Shown here in pieces: positions 33,956 to 43,420 of a stretch of DNA of 64,000 bases; the first letter of the stretch is position 1; each line of letters opens with the position of its first letter. Origin of the DNA: Salibacterium aidingense DSM 18341 (lineage in GTDB: Bacteria; Bacillota; Bacilli; Bacillales; Marinococcaceae); the NCBI RefSeq assembly GCF_000429685.1, contig NZ_AUCI01000001.1, positions 248,001 to 312,000 on the forward strand, in the 5' to 3' direction. The translations under genes were made by a program, and so were the position numbers. The notes below the pieces were generated by a model. That model was given only the letters and a program-made list of their open reading frames with translations, made no database searches and was not told where the DNA came from.

Positions 33956-35983
33956 TTAAAATTTAAATTTGTTTACTGCTGTCTGAAGATCTTCTGCCAG
34001 GGAGCTCAGGGATTGAGCAGACGAATCTATTTCTTCACTGGAAGCGAGTTGTTCTTCGGAGGCGGCGGCTACATTCTGGGTCCGGCCTGAATTGTCTTTG
34101 GAAATCTGCGCGATTTCGCTGAAGGAATCCGATACCTGCTGGGAGCTTGCCGCAATCTGCTCCGATGTCGCAGCCATATTTTCAATCTGTTCCGCTACCA
34201 TCCCGGTATACTTCTGGATTTCTTCGAAGCTTTTCTGGGAACCATCAGCGAGAGTCAGACCTTCCTGCACCTCTTCCGTTACTTCCCCGATCGAATGGAG
34301 CGATTCATGGATATCATGCTGGATATCGTGAATAATATTTGTAATCTGCTGGGAGGACGATTGCGATTCTTCCGCAAGCTTTCTCACTTCTTCGGCGACC
34401 ACAGCGAATCCGCGCCCGCTTTCACCGGCTCTGGCCGCTTCGATGGCAGCGTTTAACGCCAGCAGATTGGTTTGTTCTGCAATACTGGTAATGACCTGCA
34501 GTATTTTCTCGATTTCCTGGGAACGTTGGTTCAACGACTCATTCACACTGTTGGATGCTTCCACAGACCGGTGGATGGAATGCATTTTTTCCAAGGTACG
34601 GTCGACCTTTCCGCCGCCTTCTTTGCTTTTTTCCATCGTGGCCGCGGCATTTTCCGAAACGGAAGAGGCACTTTCAGCAACATCCTGCACCCCTCTTGTC
34701 ACTTCTTCCATCACGCCGGCACTTTCATTAATGCTTTCCGACTGGGATTCTGAACCAGCGGCGACTTCCTGAATCGATTCAGAAATTTCTTCGGAGGAGC
34801 GGCTCGATTCTTCGGCACTGGCCTGCAGTTCTTCCGATGAAGCACTGACCATCTCCGCGCTTTCCCGTACCTGATTCAGGAGAGCCTTAAGGTGCTTTGT
34901 CATTTGATTGAAATGGTCGGCCAGCTGTCCGACCTCATCATTGGACTTCACGTAAATTTCTTCTCCCGTCAAATCTCCGTCTGCCACCAGCTGTACTTTT
35001 TCCGTTACCCGCTGAATCGGGCGGCTGATCGTATTGGCAATGACCCGTGCCAATACAATAATAATGACAGCTGCGACTGCCACCATAAGAGCGGCATGCA
35101 GCTGCAGGGAATCCGTGACATGCAGCACCGTGTCCATCGGCACCGCAAAGTATACCCCGTACCCGGCCATTTCCAACGGCGCGTGAGCCAGCACCTTATC
35201 CTCTTCCTGCAGGACTTCTGAACCTACATTTGTTTTTCCTTCGTCCAGCCGCTGCTTATAAGTCTCACTAATATCCGCCTCGGCGATAGGCTGCCCCATC
35301 AGTTCTTCCTGAGCGTGAAGCTGAATATTATTACTGTTATCCACCATAATCGGCTGGAGCCCTTCTTTATTCAAATTCTTCTCCGATAAGAATTGTTGTA
35401 ACAACGCATCAAAATCAGCAACCGCACTCAATACCCCGATGATATTATCGGCCTCGTCATAGACCGGAACCGCCAGTACAATCACACGATTTCCGCTGTC
35501 TTTGGACACCAGCGCCTCGGAGATGACTTTTTCTCCGTTCATGCCCTGCTGGAAATAATCCCGGTCATTTAAATCCAGGGTGTCGATATTTTCCTCCGAT
35601 GTATCAGCCCGCACGATGCCTTCTGTGTCTGTAAATACGACGTTTTCATAGGTTTCATCGCTGTCTTTCATAATATTGGCCATCCGCAGCTGCCGGTCCT
35701 TCTCTTCTGACATGATTTCCTCGGACGAGGCCAACAATGTCAATTGCGACATTCGTTTATCCAGCCACTGCTCCATTCCATCCGATGTGCTTTCTGCGAG
35801 TGACTCCAGACTTTCTCTTTCTTTTGCAATAATTTCATCCGTGCTGGTTTGATAAATAAAAAATCCAATGAGAACGGTGGGGACTAAACCGATGAAGAGT
35901 AAAAAAACCGTCAGTTTATTTTTCAATGAGCCTCTGAAAGAAAAAGTTCTGCCTTGTGATACTTTGCTGCCTCGTCTTACCAT
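33956..35983 (-). CDS. Methyl-accepting chemotaxis protein with dCache sensor
   Basis: 675-residue chemoreceptor. Membrane helix 1 is at about 24-46, and an extracellular double-Cache-type domain lies at about 50-300 with the [17 protein letters not shown] signature of ligand-binding Cache domains. Membrane helix 2 is at about 300-322, HAMP follows to about 380, and the signalling hairpin has [20 protein letters not shown] then [15 protein letters not shown]. Cache sensors of this type often bind amino acids or organic acids. It starts after GGGGGA. The two chemoreceptors in the window share only the signalling half, so they sense different ligands. Confidence 0.93.
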   Translation of the reverse strand: MVRRGSKVSQGRTFSFRGSLKNKLTVFLLFIGLVPTVLIGFFIYQTSTDEIIAKERESLESLAESTSDGMEQWLDKRMSQLTLLASSEEIMSEEKDRQLRMANIMKDSDETYENVVFTDTEGIVRADTSEENIDTLDLNDRDYFQQGMNGEKVISEALVSKDSGNRVIVLAVPVYDEADNIIGVLSAVADFDALLQQFLSEKNLNKEGLQPIMVDNSNNIQLHAQEELMGQPIAEADISETYKQRLDEGKTNVGSEVLQEEDKVLAHAPLEMAGYGVYFAVPMDTVLHVTDSLQLHAALMVAVAAVIIIVLARVIANTISRPIQRVTEKVQLVADGDLTGEEIYVKSNDEVGQLADHFNQMTKHLKALLNQVRESAEMVSASSEELQASAEESSRSSEEISESIQEVAAGSESQSESINESAGVMEEVTRGVQDVAESASSVSENAAATMEKSKEGGGKVDRTLEKMHSIHRSVEASNSVNESLNQRSQEIEKILQVITSIAEQTNLLALNAAIEAARAGESGRGFAVVAEEVRKLAEESQSSSQQITNIIHDIQHDIHESLHSIGEVTEEVQEGLTLADGSQKSFEEIQKYTGMVAEQIENMAATSEQIAASSQQVSDSFSEIAQISKDNSGRTQNVAAASEEQLASSEEIDSSAQSLSSLAEDLQTAVNKFKF

Positions 35984-36173
35984 TCTTTTCCCCCTGTTTA
36001 TAATGAGTAATTTAACTATACATTTTATCGGCAGATCAAATACATAATTAAAGAGTTATACACTTTTACTATAAAATTATTTTTCGCCTAAAAAACGAAT
36101 CCATGTTCAGAAGGGTTCTTTCTACCTTTGTCGAATTTTTAGATTAGAGAAAACATACAAAGGAGAGACAAAA

Positions 36174-36977
36174 ATGAATAACCATGAAATTGATTATGAG
36201 CTCCATGGAGACGATATGCAGTTTGTGGAAGTCGAATTAGACCCCGAAGAGACTGTGATTGCTGAAGCCGGCGGGCTGATGATGATGGATGAGGACATTC
36301 AAATGGAGACCATATTTGGCGATGGATCCGACAACAGCGGCGACGGGCTGATGGGGAAATTATTCGGTGCCGGCAAGCGTGTACTGAGCGGAGAAAGCTT
36401 ATTTATGACGACCTTTACGAACACCGGCCGGGGAAAAAAGCATGTTTCCTTTGCTTCTCCTTATCCCGGGAAAATTATGGCGATGGATCTAAGTGAAATG
36501 AATGGAAAAATAATCTGCCAGAAAGAAGCCTTTTTAGCCGCAGCCAAAGGCGTATCGGTTGGTGTAGAATTTCAGAAGAAGCTTGGCACCGGATTCTTTG
36601 GCGGGGAAGGGTTTATTATGCAGAAGGTGGAAGGCGACGGCATCGCTTTTGTCCATGCCGGCGGAACCATCCATAAAAAAGAACTGGAACCCGGACAAAC
36701 ACTCCGCGTCGACACAGGCTGCCTTGTCGCAATGACCGGTGATGTCCATTATGACGTCGAGTTTGTAGGCGGGATACGGACGGCACTGTTCGGGGGAGAA
36801 GGTGTATTTTTCGCCACCCTGCGCGGCCCGGGTTCGGTCTGGGTGCAGTCCCTGCCTTTCAGCCGTCTTGCCAGCCGTGTCTTTGCTGCTGCTCCTCAGG
36901 GCGAAGGAGAACAAAAGGGCGAAGGGAGTATTGCCAACAACCTGTTTCATAACTTTTTCGGCGGAGACCGGCGGTAG
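36174..36977 (+). CDS. AIM24 family protein (TIGR00266 type)
   Basis: 267-residue soluble protein of the AIM24/TIGR00266 family, a beta-rich fold related to tryptophan RNA-binding attenuator-like repeats. Landmarks are VELDPEETVIAEAGGLMMMD, GGEGFIMQKVEGDGIAFVHAGG, LRVDTGCLVAMTGDVHYDVE and GGEGVFFATLRGPGSVWVQSL. Its function in bacteria is not established. The C-terminal 30 residues (from about 235) are a Gly/Glu linker plus an NNLFHNFFGG tail. It has an AAAGGAG ribosome site and is monocistronic. Confidence 0.88.
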   Translation: MNNHEIDYELHGDDMQFVEVELDPEETVIAEAGGLMMMDEDIQMETIFGDGSDNSGDGLMGKLFGAGKRVLSGESLFMTTFTNTGRGKKHVSFASPYPGKIMAMDLSEMNGKIICQKEAFLAAAKGVSVGVEFQKKLGTGFFGGEGFIMQKVEGDGIAFVHAGGTIHKKELEPGQTLRVDTGCLVAMTGDVHYDVEFVGGIRTALFGGEGVFFATLRGPGSVWVQSLPFSRLASRVFAAAPQGEGEQKGEGSIANNLFHNFFGGDRR

Positions 36978-37045
36978 CCGGTGATTCTAAATAAGGCAGA
37001 TCTCGGGATATAGGCTGCACCCCGGGGCACCGCTTGCGCTACACA

Positions 37046-37309
37046 TGACATTTTCCTTTCACCCTTGTCATTGTAACGATTAGATCGGGTTTAACCCTTA
37101 CTTTTTTGGAATTCAGGGGAAAATGTCACTCCAAGCCAGGTTCCAAGCGTTTCTTTTCTTATCTTTTTCCGAAAAGGTGATGGTATGCGCCGTATTATGG
37201 GAGATTTTCCCGCTGGAACCTCTGTTTGAAAAAGAATCATTTCTTAAAGAAACGCAAATCCTATAATTTTTCAAACAAAACCGCCTGTTTCCCGGTGGTT
37301 TTGTTTTTT
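37046..37309 (+). ncRNA. Structured leader or small RNA candidate with terminator
   Basis: Four perfect long-range complementarities lie in 260 nt: TGACATTTTCC (37046) with GGAAAATGTCA (37118); AGGTTCCA (37138) with TGGAACCT (37214); GCGTTTCTTT (37147) with AAAGAAACGC (37246); and GTTTGAAAAA (37224) with TTTTTCAAAC (37267). The second and third cross each other (pseudoknot or mutually exclusive), and the last ends on the first base of a terminator arm. This is the layout of a regulatory leader, but I recognise no known riboswitch or T-box consensus. It precedes a sigma-factor gene. Confidence 0.45.
37276..37309 (+). terminator. Intrinsic terminator upstream of the sigma-factor gene
   Basis: CAAAACCGCC and GGTGGTTTTG form a 10-bp stem (one G-T wobble, 8-nt loop) followed by T6. 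It ends 174 bp before the chosen sigma-factor start and argues against any start codon further upstream. Confidence 0.85.
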
Positions 37310-37483
37310 AAAAAAATACCAAAAATTTCCTTTTATGAAGGCAAGAGAATAAACTCTTATACCAAACGTAAGTTCCTGTCTACCCTATCAATTCTTCGGT
37401 CATGTGCGCGATTCCAGTTTTACGATTATGCTCAAAGCACCATGGAAATTCTGGACGGCGCGCGTCAGTCGACTGGAGAAAAA

Positions 37484-37984
37484 ATGAAGAAGCAGGCAGC
37501 TCTTTCCTTTGAAGAAATTGTCCATGATTTTACCCCCTTACTTCTCAGCACCATCAAAAAACTGCGCATTTATAAGAACAAAGAGGAATATCTACAGATT
37601 GGGTTCATTGCACTGTGGCAGGCTTATGAACGCTATGAGGAGGAAAAAGGGCCGTTCGCCTCCTTTGCCGCCAAGTATGTAAAAGGGGAAATGTTAAATC
37701 AGCTCCGCAAAGAGGCGAAATATGAAGACATGAATGAATTAAACGACTTCGAGCGGATGACAAAAACCGCGCCCGAGAGCCTGACCCTCCGGCAGGAAGT
37801 AGACAGCCTTACGCCCTACCTGCGTATTCTCTCCCCCCGGGAACAGGACTGGGTGATCGAACACATCGTTTACGGCAGAAAAATTTCAGAAATTGCATCC
37901 TTGTACAGCGTCTCTCCCAACACCGTGAAATTCTGGCGCAGATCTGCTCTAACAAAACTCCGTCAGCTGCCATCTCCTATATAA
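37484..37984 (+). CDS. Small sigma-70 family RNA polymerase sigma factor
   Basis: 166-residue sigma factor. Region 2 covers roughly residues 8-85: EEYLQIGFIALWQAYERYEE is the core-binding helix and FASFAAKYVKGEMLNQLRKE the -10 recognition helix. Region 4 covers about 110-160: LSPREQDWVIEHIVYGRKI then ISEIASLYSVSPNTVKFWRR. There is no region 3, and the layout resembles the SigH/ComX/SigO-like minor sigma factors of Bacilli. I chose ATG 37484 because GGAG lies 6 bp upstream; the frame is open for 86 more codons, but a terminator lies inside that stretch. No anti-sigma factor gene adjoins it. Target genes are unknown. Confidence 0.8.
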   Translation: MKKQAALSFEEIVHDFTPLLLSTIKKLRIYKNKEEYLQIGFIALWQAYERYEEEKGPFASFAAKYVKGEMLNQLRKEAKYEDMNELNDFERMTKTAPESLTLRQEVDSLTPYLRILSPREQDWVIEHIVYGRKISEIASLYSVSPNTVKFWRRSALTKLRQLPSPI

Positions 37985-38027
37985 ACGAAAACTTTCATCA
38001 GCAGAGTGAAAGCAGTTCCTTATCATA

Positions 38028-38290
38028 GCGGAGGCCGGCCACGGAGACTCCTATAGGGATCGGCCGCAGCGATTGTACAGCGGCAGACTCCGTTCCTATT
38101 GGTTGTTTTAAGAGGGCAGATGCCGCATGAAAAAATCCGAACGACGCCAAATTTCTAATGGAAAAGATAATCGTTCGGATTTTTATCTGGCCTATATGAT
38201 TTTGTCCCAGCCCCTGTGATAAAGAAAATGTAGCTGAGGCGTGCCCGCGGCAAGCGTTAGCCTGCAGCGGATGCCTCAGCATGTAACGTT
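38028..38290. repeat. Degenerate copy of a Bacillaceae interspersed repeat
   Basis: Contains GCGGAGGCCGGCCACGGAGA and CTCCTATAGGGATCGGCCGC near 38028-38070, and GCTGAGGCGTGCCCGCGGCA with a matching GCCTCAGC near 38230-38285. These pieces resemble the long GGAGACTCCTGCGGGA and CCGCGGAAAGCG interspersed repeats I know from Bacillus and relatives. Between them, AAAAATCCGAACG (38131) and CGTTCGGATTTTT (38172) are perfect 13-bp arms of a hairpin. No credible coding sequence. Confidence 0.5.
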
Positions 38291-38572
38291 GGTCCAGCTC
38301 CTTCTTTAACAAAAACCAGAGGGAGAGAAGCGGATGGCTCCGTTTCAGCTGATTACTGTTACCTTTTTACCATTTCATTTACACAAATATGGTAAGGATC
38401 TTTTCCTTCGACAAATTTTTATGGAAGAAAATATTACAAAAGATACAGAAAGGAAAAATGGACAAAAAGACAAAAAAATTGATTTCTATATGTTCAAAAC
38501 ACCGACATATCAGTTATAATAATTACGGTAAATGAGGACAATACATAACAAACTAATGGTGACTTCGATAAC

Positions 38573-38592
38573 TTTTGTCTTTTTAGACAAAA
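38573..38592. promoter_or_regulatory. Palindrome and repeated AGACAA motifs upstream of dctP
   Basis: TTTTGTCT and AGACAAAA are perfect arms around TTTT. The same AGACAA/TTGTCT word recurs at about 38468, 38617 and 38671 within 240 bp before dctP, so it may be a regulator binding array or just AT-rich chance. It does not match the PucR box known from Bacillus subtilis. No clear promoter was found. Confidence 0.4.
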
Positions 38593-38706
38593 AAACAACC
38601 GTAAAATTATTAATTAAGACAAAGAAAATAAGATGTCTAAATTGTACGATAAGTTTAACGGAGATCACAATTGTCTTCTTTTTAACATGATAAGGGGGAA
38701 AAAAGT

Positions 38707-39780
38707 ATGAAATTACCAGCAAAATTTGTTGGAACCGCTGCTTTTGCATTTATGCTGACGCTTACGGCATGCGGCGGAAACGGGGAAGATTCAGAAGATA
38801 CAGGAGGGGACAGCGGAGAATCCGCGGATGCCGGCAGCGGTGAAGAACTTACGATCACTTTCAGTCATAACCAGCCGGAAGACAGCCCGGAACATACAGG
38901 TGCAGTGGCCTTCAAAGACCACATTGAAGAGGCAACAGACGGAAACGTTACGGTGGATCTCTATCCAGCCTCTCAAATGGGAAGCCTCCGTGAACAGGTG
39001 GAAGGAACACAGCTCGGAGAAATTGATATTACAATGCAGCCTTCCGCTGTGGTTACCCCATTTGTTGATTCTGTAAAACTGGTGGACCTGCCTTATCTCT
39101 GGCCGGCTAGCAATGAGCAGAAATACGAAGTTCTTGATTCTGAAGTCGGGGAAGAACTTCTCGGCACGCTTAACGAAGGCGGATTTGAAGGACTCGGCTA
39201 CTGGCCGGGAGGATTTAAACTCTTTACGACAAGCGGTACAGAGATTCATCAGCCTTCCGACTTTGAAGGACTAACAATGAGAACGATGGAATCTCCTGCC
39301 CTGATCAGCCAGTATGAAGGTTGGGGAGGCAACGCTGAACCGGTACCTTACGCTGAAGTTTACAATGCGCTGCAGCAGGGTGTGGTAGACGGTCAGGAAA
39401 ACCCGCTGCAAACCATTTATCTGAACGACTTCCATGAAGTACAGGATTATGTAATTGAAAGTTATCACGGCACCATGACTTATCTCTTGATGGCAAACCA
39501 GGATTGGTTCAATGGATTGGATGAAGGAACCCAGGAAGCGATCAAAGAAGCAGAAGTCGCCGGCGTAGAAGCAGCACGTGAGGATCTCGCTGCGACAGAA
39601 GACGAATACCGTCAAAACATTCAGGATTCCGAGACAGAATACTATGAACTGACAGAGGATGAAATTGCAGACTTCCGCGAAGCGTCTCAGTCCATCCACG
39701 ACGAGATCGTTCAAGATGCGGATCAGCAGGAACTTCTGGACAAGTTCAAAGATAAAATCAGTGAAGTAAAAGGCGAATAA
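38707..39780 (+). CDS. dctP: TRAP transporter solute-binding lipoprotein DctP
   Basis: 357-residue DctP-type binding protein with a lipoprotein signal (MKLPAKFVGTAAFAFMLTLTAC, lipid Cys 22) and an acidic Gly/Asp/Glu linker. The ligand-carboxylate Arg motif is LTMRTMES, followed by NALQQGVVDGQENPLQTIY. It heads a cluster of cyclic-ureide enzymes, so a heterocyclic acid such as orotate is a reasonable ligand guess. Clearly paralogous to the DctP at 6726 but only moderately similar, so ligands probably differ. Confidence 0.93.
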   Translation: MKLPAKFVGTAAFAFMLTLTACGGNGEDSEDTGGDSGESADAGSGEELTITFSHNQPEDSPEHTGAVAFKDHIEEATDGNVTVDLYPASQMGSLREQVEGTQLGEIDITMQPSAVVTPFVDSVKLVDLPYLWPASNEQKYEVLDSEVGEELLGTLNEGGFEGLGYWPGGFKLFTTSGTEIHQPSDFEGLTMRTMESPALISQYEGWGGNAEPVPYAEVYNALQQGVVDGQENPLQTIYLNDFHEVQDYVIESYHGTMTYLLMANQDWFNGLDEGTQEAIKEAEVAGVEAAREDLAATEDEYRQNIQDSETEYYELTEDEIADFREASQSIHDEIVQDADQQELLDKFKDKISEVKGE

Positions 39781-39790
39781 GAAAGCCCTG

Positions 39791-39828
39791 CAGGGAACCA
39801 GCACCGTTATTTGTCCGCTGGTTCCCTG
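39791..39828 (+). terminator. Hairpin between dctP and dctQ
   Basis: CAGGGAACCAGC and GCTGGTTCCCTG form a perfect 12-bp stem with a 14-nt loop, 10 bp after the dctP stop. There is no T tract, so partial attenuation or mRNA 3'-end stabilisation is likely. Confidence 0.6.
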
Positions 39829-39868
39829 TTCCATCTCATATTCTTTTACCGAAGGAAGGAGTTGTGCC

Positions 39869-40390
39869 ATGAACGCGCTGCGCAAAGGAATGCAGATTCT
39901 CTATAAAACGGAAGAGACATTGATCGGCCTTCTCATTATCATCGCTACCGCTGTTTTATTTTCCAACGTTGTGCTCCGGTATGGTTTTGATGCCAACACA
40001 AGCTGGGCGGCCGAGCTTATCCGTTATCTCATGATATGGATTACATTTATAGGAATGGCGTTATGTTTCCGGAGAGGGATTCATGTCGGAATCGATTTTC
40101 TTTTAAATTATTTATCAAAACGGATGACGAAACTGATCCAGCTGGTCGTTAATGTATTATCGATTGTATTTTTAATTTTTCTTGGGTCGTACGGTCTCGA
40201 ATTAGTTTTATTCTCGGTAGGCACCGGACAGATCACACCTTCCCTGGAAATCGGAATGTACTGGGTGTATTTGATTATCCCCATTGGATGTGCGCTATCC
40301 ATCCTTCACATCTGCGTCCTGACATTCCAGCTTCTTACCGGGAAGGAAGAGACATCTCTCAACAACATGAGTGAAGGAGACTCCCTATGA
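39869..40390 (+). CDS. dctQ: TRAP transporter small permease DctQ
   Basis: 173-residue, four-segment membrane protein with SWAAELIRYLMIWITFIG and the following RRGIHVGID loop, the DctQ signature. Its stop overlaps the dctM start (ATGA). Ribosome site GGAAGGAG. It supports the large permease in Na+-driven uptake of the ligand bound by DctP. Confidence 0.93.
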   Translation: MNALRKGMQILYKTEETLIGLLIIIATAVLFSNVVLRYGFDANTSWAAELIRYLMIWITFIGMALCFRRGIHVGIDFLLNYLSKRMTKLIQLVVNVLSIVFLIFLGSYGLELVLFSVGTGQITPSLEIGMYWVYLIIPIGCALSILHICVLTFQLLTGKEETSLNNMSEGDSL

Positions 40391-41664
40391 TTAACTTATT
40401 GCTCACACTTATTATTATCCTGTTATTTATCAGCACCCCTATCTTTGTTTCCCTGGGGCTGGCGTCTTTTGTAAGTGTCGTGCTGCTGAGTGAAACAGAA
40501 CCAATGATCCTCGTGCAGCGGATGTTTGCCGGACTCGATCAATTTGCTTTGATGGCGCTTCCATTTTTCATTCTGGCTGCCAACATCATGGAAGGCGGCG
40601 GCCTCTCCGACCGTTTGCTCCGCTGGGCACGCGCGCTTGTCGGTCATTTGGCCGGTGGAGTAGCCATGACCACCCAGGTCTCCAGCATGTTTTTCGGAGC
40701 GTTATCCGGCTCCAGTCCGGCCACGGTTATTGCCATTGGAAAAATCATGTATCCAGAGCTGGTACGCCGCAAATATGATCCGGCGTTTGCAGCCGGTCTT
40801 CTTGCATCGGCAGGCTCGGTTTCCTTGATCATCCCTCCCAGTATTACGCTGATTGTGCTCGCCTCGGTGATCACCACCGTGTCTGTAGGGGAATTGTTTA
40901 CTGCTGGAATCGGCGCCGGTTTAATTTTCGGCATTGCAGCTGTGGTTTACATCTACTGGTACTCGAAAAAACACGATATGCCAAGGGATAAAAAGGCTTC
41001 TGCCCAGGAGCTTCTCGATGCCACCCTGAAAGCATTTTGGGCGCTGTTAATCCCGGTTATTATCCTTGGTGGTATATATGCAGGAGTGTTTACTCCGACG
41101 GAAGCTGCCGGCATATCTGCTGTGTATGCTCTTGTCGTCAGTGCATTTATCTACCGGGAGATGAGCTGGAAAAAGTTTTATCAGGTTTGTGTCGATTCGG
41201 CCATCACTTCCGCTCAAGTACTGGTGCTCGTCGCTTCTGCGCAGATCCTGGGTTGGTTGTTAACGAGAAGCGGTGTGCCGCAACAGATAGCGGGATACGT
41301 TACCGAACATGTCGGTTCGATTGTTCTATTCCTTCTTTTAATTAACGTAGCTCTTCTTATCATGGGTATGTTTATGGAAGGTGTGGCTGCCATTATTATC
41401 GTCGCCCCCCTGATTTTTCCCGCTGCTATGAATCTGGGCGTGGACCCCATTCATCTGGGTATTGTGATGATTTCAAACCTTGCCATCGGTATGTATACGC
41501 CGCCTTTTGGCATCAATATATTTGTCACGCAGACGATTTCAAAATTAAACATGCTTGAAATGATGCCGGGGCTGAAACGATTTCTCATTGTCCAATTCAT
41601 TGCTCTTTTGATTATTACGTATATACCGGAATCAGCCCTTTTCTTACTTCATTTTTTTGAATAA
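40387..41664 (+). CDS. dctM: TRAP transporter large permease DctM
   Basis: 425-residue DctM protein with about 12 predicted hydrophobic segments. Seen are FILAANIMEGGGLSDRLLRW, FFGALSGSSPATVIAIGKIM, SLIIPPSITLIVLA, GGIYAGVFTPTEAAGISAVY and NLAIGMYTPPFGINIFV. It is translationally coupled to dctQ and 24 bp upstream of the PucR-type regulator, suggesting one transcript continues into the regulator. Confidence 0.95.
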   Translation: MINLLLTLIIILLFISTPIFVSLGLASFVSVVLLSETEPMILVQRMFAGLDQFALMALPFFILAANIMEGGGLSDRLLRWARALVGHLAGGVAMTTQVSSMFFGALSGSSPATVIAIGKIMYPELVRRKYDPAFAAGLLASAGSVSLIIPPSITLIVLASVITTVSVGELFTAGIGAGLIFGIAAVVYIYWYSKKHDMPRDKKASAQELLDATLKAFWALLIPVIILGGIYAGVFTPTEAAGISAVYALVVSAFIYREMSWKKFYQVCVDSAITSAQVLVLVASAQILGWLLTRSGVPQQIAGYVTEHVGSIVLFLLLINVALLIMGMFMEGVAAIIIVAPLIFPAAMNLGVDPIHLGIVMISNLAIGMYTPPFGINIFVTQTISKLNMLEMMPGLKRFLIVQFIALLIITYIPESALFLLHFFE

Positions 41665-41688
41665 CTTCTTAGAAACGGCGGGAGATAC

Positions 41689-43302
41689 ATGTCACTATTA
41701 TTACAGGATGCCATGAAAATAGGTGGTTTGCGGGAATGCCGTGTCATTGCCGGATACCAAGGCCTGGATAAAGAAATAAGCTACGTCACAATTATGGAAG
41801 TCCCTGATATCGTGCAGTGGCTCAAGGGAAATGAGTTGATGTTGACCAGTCTTTACCCCATTAAAGATGACCCGCAGGCCCAGCAGGAGTTAATTCAGCA
41901 GTTGTACGCCCGGGGAACCTCGGCTCTTGCCATCAAGCCCAATCGTTTCGTTGAAAACATACCGATGCCGATTCTTGAAGAAGCAGAAAAATATGGGTTT
42001 CCCATTATCGAAATTCCAGAGCGGGTTAGCTATTTAGATATCTTGTCCCCGGTGATGAATACGATTTTCGACCGCAAAGTTGTACTGCAGGAGGACCTTG
42101 AAGAAGCATATCGTTTATTAAATGAAGTGTCCTTGAATGAACCCGGCATCCATTACCTGATCGACATTCTCACCCATTTAACCAAACACAATATTTCCAT
42201 TGAAAGCCTGGTTTCGTTTGTCGATACGCCTTTAATGAACAGTCCTTTTCAGGATTTTAAATACCAGCAGATTGAAGAACTTGAACACGTCCAGCGTCCA
42301 ATCCGCCTGAAACGAAAGAACAGTGATGGAGAAACCGTGAGCTGTATCACTGCCCCTATTATAGTGGATGGAACATTATACGGAGCGATTTCAAGCTGGG
42401 ACGAAAACAAGGATCACATTGAAGCAGATCTGGCCATTCTCGAACGGGCTTCGTCCGTCCTGGCCCTTGAATTTATGCGGAAAAAAGTGCGTTATGAAGT
42501 AGAACTGCAATACAAAAGCGATTTTTTCCGCGCCCTGTTTAAAGGAAGCCTTCATCAAACCAAGGAACTTGAAGAAAAAGCAAAAGGATATAACATTCTT
42601 CCCGAACGGCATTATATGTGCTGTGCCGTCTATTTTGAACAAACCGCCGCCAGCGATACATTTTTAACAGATCATATGACGAAACTAGAAATGATGATCC
42701 ATCATATTGACCCTCACGCTGTCGTTGGTATGATGCACCACGTGTTGTACATTTTGTATCCAACAAGGGGAAAAGGCAGAGAGAAAGCGCTCGTGGATCT
42801 GCACCGCTTCATTCGGGAATTTGAAAAAATGTTTGCCCACCCCCCCTACGCTGGAGCTGGCAGAGTAAGCAGCGACAGTTTCCCCGAACTGCAGGAAAGC
42901 TTTGAACAGGCAGAGCTTGCTCTTTCCATCAGCCGTACCCTGCAGCTGAAAGACAGCCAGCTTGTTCTGTACGATGACCTTGGGGTATATCGTCTGCTTG
43001 CCCAAATGGATCAGCAGGATGAGCTGGTCAAGTTTTACAATGAAACGGTTGGAATTCTTGCAGACTACGATCAAAAGCACAATTTGGAACTCATTCGGAG
43101 TGTGGAGGAGTATTTTTACCAAAATGAATCGGTCTCCGCTGCCGCCGACAGCCTGTATATTCACGTGAATACCTTAAAATACCGTCTCCAGAAAATAAAA
43201 ACATTAACCGGGCACAGCTTTCAGGACTCAGAAGGTAAGCTGATGATTCAGCTTGGTTTAAAAATCGGCCACTTTATTAACAACAATTATCGATTACGCT
43301 AA
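41689..43302 (+). CDS. PucR-family transcriptional regulator
   Basis: 537-residue regulator of the PucR/CdaR family. The N-terminal PucR domain (about 8-125) contains VPDIVQWLKGNELMLTSLYP. A GAF/CdaR-like middle follows. The C-terminal DNA-binding helix-turn-helix is at about 475-525: VSAAADSLYIHVNTLKYRLQ. PucR-type proteins activate purine and related nitrogen catabolism in Bacilli. Lying between the TRAP genes and the amidohydrolase/PyrKD genes, it is the natural regulator of the cluster, with an imported or intermediate ureide as likely effector. Confidence 0.9.
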   Translation: MSLLLQDAMKIGGLRECRVIAGYQGLDKEISYVTIMEVPDIVQWLKGNELMLTSLYPIKDDPQAQQELIQQLYARGTSALAIKPNRFVENIPMPILEEAEKYGFPIIEIPERVSYLDILSPVMNTIFDRKVVLQEDLEEAYRLLNEVSLNEPGIHYLIDILTHLTKHNISIESLVSFVDTPLMNSPFQDFKYQQIEELEHVQRPIRLKRKNSDGETVSCITAPIIVDGTLYGAISSWDENKDHIEADLAILERASSVLALEFMRKKVRYEVELQYKSDFFRALFKGSLHQTKELEEKAKGYNILPERHYMCCAVYFEQTAASDTFLTDHMTKLEMMIHHIDPHAVVGMMHHVLYILYPTRGKGREKALVDLHRFIREFEKMFAHPPYAGAGRVSSDSFPELQESFEQAELALSISRTLQLKDSQLVLYDDLGVYRLLAQMDQQDELVKFYNETVGILADYDQKHNLELIRSVEEYFYQNESVSAAADSLYIHVNTLKYRLQKIKTLTGHSFQDSEGKLMIQLGLKIGHFINNNYRLR

Positions 43303-43420
43303 AAAACAAACTCATATTATGTCCTGATCACTGACGTATTACGAACCGTCAGAATATTAAAATGTAGATACAGACAATAAAATCCGAATACCCGATTTTA
43401 ATTAATAAGAGGTGGAACGT

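Noticed and set aside
37046-37309. T-box or known riboswitch
   Set aside because: No AGGGTGGNACCGCG T-box core, and no TPP, SAM, purine, lysine, glycine or cyclic dinucleotide consensus could be found; kept only as an unassigned structured region.
37226-37483. N-terminal extension of the sigma factor to an ATG at 37226
   Set aside because: A strong intrinsic terminator (37276-37309) lies inside it, the translation does not resemble sigma factors and ATG 37484 has a proper ribosome site.
37998-38312. 104-codon minus-strand frame
   Set aside because: It coincides with the degenerate interspersed repeat and a 13-bp inverted repeat; there is no ribosome site and no recognisable domain.
38876-39885. 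Long minus-strand frames opposite the second dctP
   Set aside because: Shadows of the lipoprotein gene; translations are Phe/Ile-rich with no family match and no promoter or ribosome site.
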